This document shows positions 1-5,248 of a DNA stretch of 5,248 nucleotides, in pieces. The stretch covers positions 1-5,248 of the forward strand of contig CAZZIZ010000227.1 of assembly GCA_964654535.1 (NCBI GenBank). The letters are read 5' to 3'. The stretch's first letter is position 1. Each line of letters begins with the position of its first letter. The position numbers were made by a program, and so were the translations under genes. Below the pieces are notes generated by a model. That model was given only the letters and a program-made list of their open reading frames with translations. It searched no databases and was not told the DNA's origin. The DNA comes from CAZZIZ01 sp964654535 (GTDB lineage: Bacteria; Bacteroidota; Bacteroidia; Chitinophagales; UBA2359).

Positions 1-65
1 TAGCGGATAGCCCGACCCTGTAGGACTTTACGCAGTAAGAAGTCCGGAAGGGGCACGCCCAAAAA
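1..65 (-). repeat. Structured palindromic repeat, copy 1
   Basis: Read on the minus strand, this element has a T5 run (65-61), a left arm GGGCGTGCCCC (60-50), a 31-base core (49-19), and a right arm GGGTCGGGCT (18-9) followed by ATCCGCTA (8-1). The core folds: 23-27 pairs with 41-45 and 28-31 with 35-38, giving 9 bp with a 2-base bulge (39-40) and a 3-base loop (32-34). Three C-G pairs between the arms close it. Both arms recur at the right edge of the window around a completely different core. The element begins one base past the stop codon of the CCG-protein gene and may continue left of position 1. No T-run follows the hairpin on the minus strand, so it is not a standard terminator. The family identity is unknown to me; a REP-like dispersed element is the inference. 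Confidence 0.8.
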
Positions 66-791
66 TCAAACTAAACCATGCGCCAACACATCTGCAATGT
101 GTATGGTCTTCAAGTCTATTTTTTCCCGATCTAGATAGGATTGCAAATGCAGTAGGGCCGCAGGTTCTGTGGAAATGACATATTCGATTTCACCGATTTT
201 TTCAATGGCTTTCACCAACTCTTCATCCATCGCTCGACTAATTTTGGGATGGTGTTTTGTAAAGCCATAATCGAATGCGTAAGGAACAACTTCCTGCGGT
301 AACTCGAAAAGCTCGAGACCAGCAACATTATTTAGCAATGTTCTTGTTTGCGTCTTCAGATTCAATTTATACAATGCGTCACTATCATCTAGCAGAACAG
401 CGCGACCCGAAAAAGTTGATGCACTTTCTACTTTTTTCAACTGATCCACTAAAAATTCAGTCAGATCGTAGGTGGTTTTTTCAACCTGCTTCACCAGGGC
501 TCGCTTGATGGATTGCTTACTCATATTGCCCATGTAATTGCGCACAAAAGCGACGCAAGCACTTGACGCACAAACTACTGGTCGGACAGTTTTTATATCG
601 TCCAGAAATTTAAGGGTCTGTTGTCGATTGACTTCGCTAAAGCCCATCTCGTAGGCAAAACGGCCGCAACATATTTGATCTTTATTATAGCGCACGGCGC
701 AACCCTTTGACTCGAGAAGGCGCACCATATTCATTCCCGTTTCCGGAAAATACTGGTCAATAATGCAGGGTATAAATATGTTGAGATCCAA
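66..791 (-). CDS. LutA/YkgE-type CCG-domain (Fe-S)-binding protein, second cluster motif lost
   Basis: This 241-residue protein matches the LutA/YkgE family of two-CCG-domain proteins (usual length about 240). Family members act in lactate or glycolate oxidation or other redox complexes; CCG domains, as in HdrB, bind iron-sulfur clusters. The first half is intact: FIPCIID (C9), ICCGRFAYEMG (C41, C42) and SSACVAF (C79). In the second half the fold landmarks remain (YDLTEFLVD 108-116, HPKISRAM 181-188, IHIADVLAHGL 230-240), but the expected cysteines are replaced: the HDSC-type site reads DDSD (D138), the CCG site reads P170-Y171, and the last site reads A212. The frame is open throughout, so this looks like a changed function rather than fresh decay, although early pseudogenisation is possible. 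The start is TTG: an in-frame TAG lies four codons upstream, and the first internal ATG (M20) would delete C9. No clear ribosome binding site is visible. It lies 47 bp downstream of trxB and could be co-transcribed with it. No LutB or LutC partner is in the window, so the substrate cannot be named. Confidence 0.85.
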   Translation of the reverse strand: MDLNIFIPCIIDQYFPETGMNMVRLLESKGCAVRYNKDQICCGRFAYEMGFSEVNRQQTLKFLDDIKTVRPVVCASSACVAFVRNYMGNMSKQSIKRALVKQVEKTTYDLTEFLVDQLKKVESASTFSGRAVLLDDSDALYKLNLKTQTRTLLNNVAGLELFELPQEVVPYAFDYGFTKHHPKISRAMDEELVKAIEKIGEIEYVISTEPAALLHLQSYLDREKIDLKTIHIADVLAHGLV

Positions 792-801
792 AGCAGAAGT
801 C

Positions 802-827
802 TAGAGCACGAATAATCGATCGCTCTA
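802..827. other. Small inverted repeat in trxB / CCG-gene gap
   Basis: TAGAGC (802-807) and GCTCTA (822-827) can form a 6-bp stem with a 14-base loop, between the trxB stop and the TTG start of the next gene. No T-run follows on the minus strand, so it is a poor intrinsic terminator. It could be a weak attenuator, a processing stem, or chance. Confidence 0.25.
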
Positions 828-838
828 AAGCTAGCAAT

Positions 839-1792
839 TTAAGCGGTAGTCGCAACTTTCTCGTATGCCTTGGCAGACAAGTAACGTTCCGCATCCAATG
901 CAGCCATGCAACCTGTACCTGCTGCAGTTACGGCTTGACGATAGTTTTTATCGGCCACATCGCCCGCTGCAAATACACCTTCTATGTTTGTTTTTGTGGT
1001 GCCCGGCTCCGCTAGGATTAGGTAACCCGCCTCGTCTTTGGTAAGTACATCTCCAAAAATATCGGTATTTGGCTTATGTCCTATGGCTACGAAAAATCCA
1101 GTAATAGCCAGTTCTCGCGTTTCTCCAGTATTGGTGTCTTTAACGCGCACACCTTCAACCACTTTGTCTCCAAGCACTTCGTCAGTAGTTGTATTCCAAT
1201 GCACGGTTATATTTTCAGCATCGAAAACGCGTTGCTGCATAATTTTTGAAGCTCGCATCTTGTCACGTCGTATAAACATGTGTACATGCGTGCAAATTTT
1301 TGATAAGTACAATGCTTCTTCGGCCGCGGTATCTCCTCCACCCACAACTGCTACGTCTTGCTCTTTATAAAAGAAGCCATCGCATACTGCACAAGCAGAA
1401 ACACCTCCACCATTGAGTCGTGTTTCAGATTCTAGACCTAACCATTTTGCAGATGCACCGGTTGCAATAATGACAGCATCGCAAGAAATTTGGTCACCCT
1501 CGTCTATAGTGAGTATTTTCTTTTCTCCAGAAAAGTCTACTGAAGAAATCCAACCAAAACGAATATCGGTTCCAAAACGTTCTGCTTGATTTTTAAAATC
1601 CTCCATCATGTCCGGTCCCATAATACCTTTAGGATAGCCCGGATAATTTTCAACGTCGGTTGTATCCATTAGTTGACCACCCATTTTTATTCCTGTGTAT
1701 AGTACCGGCTTCATTCCAGCTCTAGCCGCATAGATCGCGGCTGTATATCCTGAAGGTCCCGATCCAATGATGATGAGTTCGTGATGTTCCAT
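839..1792 (-). CDS. trxB: Thioredoxin-disulfide reductase (NADPH, FAD)
   Basis: TrxB passes electrons from NADPH through FAD and a cysteine pair to thioredoxin in the cytoplasm, supporting ribonucleotide reductase and protein disulfide repair. All landmarks of the low-molecular-weight type are present at normal length (317 residues): the FAD-binding GSGPSG loop (10-15), GGQL (38-41), ATG (110-112), the redox-active CAVCD (C134, C137; CATC in E. coli), the NADPH-domain GGGDTAAEE (151-159), the 2'-phosphate-binding region IRRDKMRAS (174-182), and the C-terminal FAD motif GDVAD (277-281) with RQA (285-287). I174 replaces the His of the E. coli HRR motif; both arginines are kept, and I would treat this as ordinary lineage variation. 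The start is ATG and gives the usual short lead into the FAD loop. A candidate promoter lies in the 75-bp gap upstream, so trxB probably has its own transcription start, separate from the receptor pair. No thioredoxin gene is adjacent. The function is close to certain. Confidence 0.97.
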   Translation of the reverse strand: MEHHELIIIGSGPSGYTAAIYAARAGMKPVLYTGIKMGGQLMDTTDVENYPGYPKGIMGPDMMEDFKNQAERFGTDIRFGWISSVDFSGEKKILTIDEGDQISCDAVIIATGASAKWLGLESETRLNGGGVSACAVCDGFFYKEQDVAVVGGGDTAAEEALYLSKICTHVHMFIRRDKMRASKIMQQRVFDAENITVHWNTTTDEVLGDKVVEGVRVKDTNTGETRELAITGFFVAIGHKPNTDIFGDVLTKDEAGYLILAEPGTTKTNIEGVFAAGDVADKNYRQAVTAAGTGCMAALDAERYLSAKAYEKVATTA

Positions 1793-1820
1793 ACTCTTGT
1801 TTCTCTATTTTTTTGAGACC

Positions 1821-1851
1821 TAAAGATAATCTTATACCAGCAATGTTTCAA
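1821..1851 (-). promoter_or_regulatory. Candidate Bacteroidota-type promoter for trxB
   Basis: On the minus strand, TTG (1851-1849) is followed after 20 bases by TATCTTTA (1828-1821). This matches the Bacteroidota primary-sigma pattern (TTG, about 19-21 bases, TAnnTTTG) except for the last base. Transcription would begin near 1815, giving a leader of roughly 20-25 bases before the trxB ATG, which is a sensible length. It is predicted from pattern only. Confidence 0.45.
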
Positions 1852-1856
1852 TTGCT
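1839..1856. repeat. Inverted repeat overlapping the trxB promoter
   Basis: AGCAAT (1839-1844) and ATTGCT (1851-1856) form a perfect 6-bp inverted repeat around a 6-base centre. It sits just after the lipoprotein stop codon and overlaps the proposed -33 element of trxB. It could be a small operator or a weak 3' hairpin for the upstream pair; no T-run follows. It is short enough to be chance. Confidence 0.3.
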
Positions 1857-1867
1857 ATTAGCGGGAA

Positions 1868-2749
1868 CTATTCAGATAAAATGATGTAGTTATCATTGAT
1901 TGAATAACCGGCAAAAATTCCGAGTCCTCCTTCGACATTGCCATCGACCACAGTTGGAGAAGCAAAGGGTCCACCCGAATTGCTATTGTTCTCGAGGGTG
2001 AGCCAGAAATCATAGGTTTGTTCGTCTATTCCGCAGAGTCTCAGCTGCACTGTATCACCTGGTTCGAAAAGGCCATAAGTAAGGAAATCTATCTGTGATA
2101 AACGACTGTAGGCGCGATCTATCGGAAAGTCTAATGCCGTACCATTGATAACTTGATCGTCGAATACGGAAGCTAAGCCAGGATAGAGCGGCTCACTATT
2201 TCTCCGAGTGAAATAACGATAAAAATTTCCCAGCGTATCTGGATCAACGACCGTTGAATGAAGTCTTGCCCAAGTGGAATCGTTAATAACATTTGGAGAC
2301 CACCAGACTGAGTCTATCGGCAACAAAGGCGGAATGCTCGTGTTTGCAAACAAATTTCCTTCATCTGTTTCGATATCTAAACGATAGGATTTGCCCACCT
2401 CTCCGAGCATTTCTCTATTAAGATCGACATATATTGTAGCCACTATAGTTGTGACGCTATCTATTTGAATAGGTAAGGGAACCTCCGTGAGCTCTATTGT
2501 TTCACCATCGGAAGTTAGACTGACCTTAGCTCCAGTAACATAGACATCCTCGTTACCCTCTAAACCCGATGTCCCGAAAAAAGAGAAATTACGCGTGAGC
2601 ACCACTATGGCCATACTATCCTCGTAGATGGATCCGTCTACAACAATCAAATTTTCCGGATCTGGTAAATCCAACGTAATCTCCGTTTCGCAAGCGATAA
2701 ACGCGAAGACAGAAATAATCATCAATAAAAATAATCGAGCAGCTTTCAT
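1868..2749 (-). CDS. DUF4249 family lipoprotein, partner of the TonB-dependent receptor
   Basis: This 293-residue protein is a predicted lipoprotein of the DUF4249 family, which in Bacteroidota is typically encoded next to a TonB-dependent receptor. Residues 1-19 form a signal peptide (MKAARLF, then a hydrophobic run), ending in a lipobox-like FIAC with C20 as the lipidated cysteine. Acidic residues follow (E21, E23); acidic residues after the cysteine mark surface export in some Bacteroidota, but the match here is only suggestive. Family-like segments include ENLIVVDGSI near the N-terminus, LTRNFSFFG, the TSIPPLLPIDSVWW segment, FEPGDTVQLRLCGID with TYDFWLTLEN, and the C-terminal VEGGLGIFAGYS. 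Its ATG (2749-2747) overlaps the receptor TAA (2751-2749), which implies translational coupling and equal expression. By position it resembles a SusD-like surface lid or ligand-capture subunit, but it is not a SusD homologue and the ligand is unknown. The family call is by recall of pattern. Confidence 0.85.
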   Translation of the reverse strand: MKAARLFLLMIISVFAFIACETEITLDLPDPENLIVVDGSIYEDSMAIVVLTRNFSFFGTSGLEGNEDVYVTGAKVSLTSDGETIELTEVPLPIQIDSVTTIVATIYVDLNREMLGEVGKSYRLDIETDEGNLFANTSIPPLLPIDSVWWSPNVINDSTWARLHSTVVDPDTLGNFYRYFTRRNSEPLYPGLASVFDDQVINGTALDFPIDRAYSRLSQIDFLTYGLFEPGDTVQLRLCGIDEQTYDFWLTLENNSNSGGPFASPTVVDGNVEGGLGIFAGYSINDNYIILSE

Positions 2750-2751
2750 TA
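2747..2751 (-). other. TAATG stop-start overlap (translational coupling)
   Basis: On the minus strand the receptor stop codon TAA (2751-2749) shares its last A with the ATG (2749-2747) of the lipoprotein gene. Ribosomes ending on the receptor can restart on the lipoprotein, which supports a two-gene operon whose products work together. Confidence 0.8.
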
Positions 2752-5100
2752 AAAACTAAAATTGAAACTTACTGATGGAATGATTGGAAACAACGTGAGT
2801 TCAAAGGCTTTGTTCTCTATTGTTTGATTCTCGAAATCAAAAGTTGACTCCGTGAAAATGTAATAAACGTTTTTACGATTCAACGCATTGTAGACCGAAA
2901 AGACCAACTCGCTATCCACTTTACCCTTGAATAATTTTTTCTTGTTCTTGCGCGTAGCCGATAAGTCCAAACGGCTATACGGCTTTATGCGGTAACTGTT
3001 GCGGTCGCTAAACTGTTGGCCAATGTGATCTTCGATTAAGAAAAACCCAACAGGAACCGTTAATGCGTTTCCACTTCCATAAACGAGTACGGAACCAAAA
3101 GTCCAGGTATCATTAAATGTATAATTGGCCGCCACAGACAAATCATGTCTGCGATCAAACTTTGCTGGAAAGACCCGACCACCATTTAAGTCTGGAAACT
3201 TTCGGTCGGTTCTCGAAAGAGTATAGCCTATCCAGCCATTAAAATCTCCTTGTGTCTTTTTCAAAAAGAACTCCGCACCGTAGGCCTCGGCAGTTCCGAA
3301 TACAAAGGAGTTCTCCAGCGGCGTTCCTAGCTCGGGCACATAACTTTCAGTGTACTCTATCTGATTTTGCAAATCCTTATAATACACTTCCACCGAAGCC
3401 TCGTATTCATTGTCCCACAAGTTTTTGAAAAAACCCAAAGAATACTGATCGCCAATTTGCGGACGTACTATCTGAGAACTTGGAACCCACAAATCGGTAG
3501 GCAAAGTCGAGCCACTATTGGTAATCAAATGTATGAACTGATTGTTGCGAGAGTAGCCGGCTTTTATCGATGCGGACTCGCTTAACTTAAATCGCACATT
3601 TATGCGCGGCTCTAAATTGGTGTAGGTTACAATCTCCTCGCCGGCTGCATAGGTAGTTGTATCGGTCACTAAACCAGTGCCTCTAATACTTTCAAAGGGA
3701 CCTACCTGTTGGAATAATGCGGCGCGCAAACCAACATTAATTTTTATTGATGGCGATAAATCGAAATCGTCTAGTACATAAATCGATGCTTCGTGTGCAA
3801 ATTGCGAATCGCCTATTGGCTCAAAGGAAGTATCGCCTGATTGGCCAGAAGCGCTATTCGGCGTAAACTTGTGAAAGGTATAATTTGCACCAGCCTTAAC
3901 CGAATGCTTTACGTTAGGATACCAATCAAAATCAACCTTGCCATTGTAATCGCGAATACCCGAGTTCAATTTGAAAGAAAAGTCGTCTTGTTTTCCTTCG
4001 AATTCAAAATTATAATCGTTGTAAACTGCAGAAACATTCATAAACAACTTGTCCGTAAACAAGTGATTCCAGCGAACCGTTCCTGTACTGTTTCCCCAAG
4101 GAATACGCAAGGTAGAATTTCGCGCATCGTTGTTGTAAACCAAAACATCGCGACCAAAGTAACCCGAAACAAACAATCGATCCTTTTCAGAAAAACGATG
4201 ATTTATTTTAGCATTGAGATCGTAGAAGTAATAGTTGGTCCCCGCAAAATCGGTATCGTCTATCGCTGGCTTTAATAAATCAAACAAGTAAGTGCGACGA
4301 CCAGAAATAATAAAAGAGGTCTGTTCCTTTTTGATCGGTCCCTGCAAAGTCAAACGAGAAGACACTATACCCAAACCGCCATCCACTTGAAAACGACGAT
4401 CATTGCCTTCCTTCATGGTTACATCCAACACGGAAGACAAGCGCCCACCATAGTTTGCGGGCATTCCGCCTTTTATAAGCGTGGTGTTTTTTAGTGCATC
4501 AGAATTAAAAACAGAGAAGAAGCCAAACATATGACCAGTGTTGTAAACCACGGCCTCGTCAAGTAAAATTAAATTTTGATCGGGGCCACCTCCACGAACA
4601 TAAAAACCCGAGTTACCCTCACCCGCAGACATCACGCCTGGCAAGAGTTGTATGGTTTTTATTATGTCTACTTCACCTAGAAAGGCCGGAAGCGATTTTA
4701 TTTTGTCTACCGACATCTCTACCGTTCCCATCGCTGCCGAGTTTACGTTTTCGTCTTTTCGTTCTGCAGTAACCACCACTTCCTGTTCGAGCAAAAATCC
4801 AGCAGGCGAAAGTTCTATGTTGAAGGATTGATCGGCGTAAAGACTAAGCGAAAATTTTTGTGCTTGAAAACCCAAGTAGCTGGATTCAATTACATAATCA
4901 CCAGCTGGTAAGGTCAGACTGTAAAAGCCATAGTTGTTGGAGGAAGTACCCGTAGAGCGATCATCGCTTACAAAAACATTTGCGCCAATAAGCGTCTCGC
5001 CATTGGAAGCATCTTTGACATAGCCACTGAGCGTAAATTTTTCTTGAGCGACTAAGGAGCCGCAGAATAAAAACAGGAGGAATAAAACCGATGCACGCAT
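2749..5100 (-). CDS. TonB-dependent outer-membrane receptor with carboxypeptidase-like regulatory domain
   Basis: This 783-residue outer-membrane receptor should import a substrate using TonB-ExbB-ExbD energy. In order it has: a signal peptide (about 1-18, hydrophobic VLFLLFLFCGSLVA, likely cut before Q19); a carboxypeptidase-like regulatory beta-sandwich (about 22-97, with SGYVKDASNGETLIGANV and NNYGFYSLTLPAGDY); a TonB-box-like EQEVVVTAER (105-114); a plug (about 120-230, with IKTIQLLPGV, GFYVRGGGPDQNLILLDE at 165-182, and PANYGGRLSSVLDV at 214-227); and a long beta-barrel rich in alternating aromatic and polar residues. It ends in SVSFNFSF, whose terminal Phe fits the barrel-assembly signal. 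The length is normal and no frameshift is seen. It is not a clear SusC, because no SusD or glycan enzymes are nearby. The overlapping DUF4249 gene is its likely partner. The ATG is the first Met before a good signal peptide. The ligand cannot be told from sequence. Confidence 0.95.
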   Translation of the reverse strand: MRASVLFLLFLFCGSLVAQEKFTLSGYVKDASNGETLIGANVFVSDDRSTGTSSNNYGFYSLTLPAGDYVIESSYLGFQAQKFSLSLYADQSFNIELSPAGFLLEQEVVVTAERKDENVNSAAMGTVEMSVDKIKSLPAFLGEVDIIKTIQLLPGVMSAGEGNSGFYVRGGGPDQNLILLDEAVVYNTGHMFGFFSVFNSDALKNTTLIKGGMPANYGGRLSSVLDVTMKEGNDRRFQVDGGLGIVSSRLTLQGPIKKEQTSFIISGRRTYLFDLLKPAIDDTDFAGTNYYFYDLNAKINHRFSEKDRLFVSGYFGRDVLVYNNDARNSTLRIPWGNSTGTVRWNHLFTDKLFMNVSAVYNDYNFEFEGKQDDFSFKLNSGIRDYNGKVDFDWYPNVKHSVKAGANYTFHKFTPNSASGQSGDTSFEPIGDSQFAHEASIYVLDDFDLSPSIKINVGLRAALFQQVGPFESIRGTGLVTDTTTYAAGEEIVTYTNLEPRINVRFKLSESASIKAGYSRNNQFIHLITNSGSTLPTDLWVPSSQIVRPQIGDQYSLGFFKNLWDNEYEASVEVYYKDLQNQIEYTESYVPELGTPLENSFVFGTAEAYGAEFFLKKTQGDFNGWIGYTLSRTDRKFPDLNGGRVFPAKFDRRHDLSVAANYTFNDTWTFGSVLVYGSGNALTVPVGFFLIEDHIGQQFSDRNSYRIKPYSRLDLSATRKNKKKLFKGKVDSELVFSVYNALNRKNVYYIFTESTFDFENQTIENKAFELTLFPIIPSVSFNFSF

Positions 5101-5158
5101 GAAATCACAAAGTTAAGCCTTGTTTCAAAGTGAGTCTTGCAATCTCGAGCTTTGTCAC

Positions 5159-5187
5159 CAATAGTATGTTAAAATTAGATAGTATGT
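5159..5187 (-). promoter_or_regulatory. 9-bp direct repeat upstream of the receptor gene, possible operator/promoter
   Basis: ACATACTAT (minus strand) occurs twice, at 5187-5179 and 5169-5161, 18 bases start to start. The downstream copy runs into TACTATTG (5166-5159), one base off the Bacteroidota -7 consensus TAnnTTTG. A start near 5152 would leave a leader of about 50 bases. No TTG lies at the expected -33 distance, so an activator or alternative sigma factor binding the direct repeat is one explanation. The rest of 5101-5190 shows no gene and nothing else I can support. Confidence 0.3.
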
Positions 5188-5190
5188 CTC

Positions 5191-5248
5191 TTTGGCGTGC
5201 CCCCAAAATATCTGCGCCCAAGGCGCAGATATTTTGGGGTCGGGCTTA
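5191..5248 (+). repeat. Structured palindromic repeat, copy 2 (cut by window end)
   Basis: On the plus strand this is TTT (5191-5193), left arm GGCGTGCCCC (5194-5203), a 33-base core (5204-5236) and right arm GGGTCGGGCT (5237-5246), then TA at the window edge. Positions 5201-5218 and 5222-5239 form a perfect 18-bp stem with a 3-base CAA loop (5219-5221). The two 10-base arms are identical to those of copy 1, but the core is unrelated in sequence. Outside the perfect stem the arms keep pairing imperfectly (G5199-C5241, C5196-G5244, G5195-C5245) with a C-T mismatch at 5200/5240 and a G-G mismatch at 5197/5243, exactly as in copy 1. The element points in the opposite direction to copy 1. No T-run follows the stem, so it is not a typical terminator. 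The remainder, if like copy 1, lies beyond the window. Confidence 0.85.

Noticed and set aside
275..508. Plus-strand open frame inside the CCG-protein gene
   Set aside because: It lies fully antisense to a gene with clear family motifs and its translation shows no recognisable domain.
1038..1370. Plus-strand open frame inside trxB
   Set aside because: Antisense shadow of a strongly conserved gene; low-complexity Ser/Thr/Val-rich translation.
3841..4275. Plus-strand open frame of 144 codons inside the receptor gene (also 3367-3585)
   Set aside because: Both are antisense to the continuous barrel-coding frame and show no domain, signal or start context.
2749..5100. SusC/SusD polysaccharide utilisation locus
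   Set aside because: The partner is DUF4249, not SusD, and no glycoside hydrolase or sensor gene is present in the window.
5108..5115. Exact TAnnTTTG match (TAACTTTG, minus strand) just before the receptor gene
   Set aside because: It ends only 7 bases before the ATG, which would leave almost no leader, and the nearest TTG (5140-5142) is 24 bases away, longer than the usual spacing.
5201..5239. Perfect 18-bp hairpin as an intrinsic terminator
   Set aside because: The stem is followed by TCGGGCTTA on plus and by CACGCCAAAG on minus; neither is a T-run. The shared arms with copy 1 fit a repeat family better.
1..5248. Composite transposon with inverted terminal repeats
   Set aside because: The genes between the repeats include the housekeeping trxB and no transposase, and the repeats are hairpins with different cores rather than matching terminal repeats. 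A dispersed-repeat explanation is simpler, although a cassette cannot be excluded.

Overview
The window looks like Bacteroidota DNA (a marine or environmental Sphingobacteria, Saprospiria or Cytophagia type is plausible; the lineage is inferred). The evidence is a TonB-dependent receptor with an N-terminal carboxypeptidase-like regulatory domain, overlapped by a DUF4249 lipoprotein gene. In addition, starts lack strong Shine-Dalgarno sequences, one gap carries a TTG-n20-TAnnTTTR-type promoter, and the Fe-S protein resembles the Bacteroidota branch of the LutA/YkgE family. All four genes lie on the minus strand, and there is no gene-free stretch longer than about 150 bases.

In the direction of transcription (right to left) the order is: an upstream region with a 9-bp direct repeat (5101-5190); the TonB-dependent outer-membrane receptor (2749-5100); a DUF4249 lipoprotein whose ATG overlaps the receptor stop by one base (1868-2749); a 75-bp gap with a candidate promoter and a small inverted repeat; thioredoxin reductase trxB (839-1792); a 47-bp gap; and a LutA/YkgE-type CCG-domain protein (66-791) starting at TTG. 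The receptor and lipoprotein should form one uptake module at the outer membrane, with unknown ligand. TrxB is a cytoplasmic housekeeping redox enzyme. The CCG protein keeps the cysteines of its first iron-sulfur half but has lost every expected ligand cysteine of the second half, while its reading frame is intact.

The most unusual structure is at the two edges. The window begins and ends with two copies of one repeat, in inverted orientation. Each has a conserved left arm (GGCGTGCCCC), a variable core of 31-33 bases that is still self-complementary around a 3-base loop, and a conserved right arm (GGGTCGGGCT). The cores differ in sequence but both fold. The arms pair with each other in the same register in both copies, with the same C-T and G-G mismatches. 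This looks like a structured dispersed element (REP-like, or a folded single-strand recombination or transposition substrate) rather than two ordinary terminators. Copy 1 starts directly after the stop codon of the CCG-protein gene; copy 2 lies upstream of the receptor gene and runs off the window.
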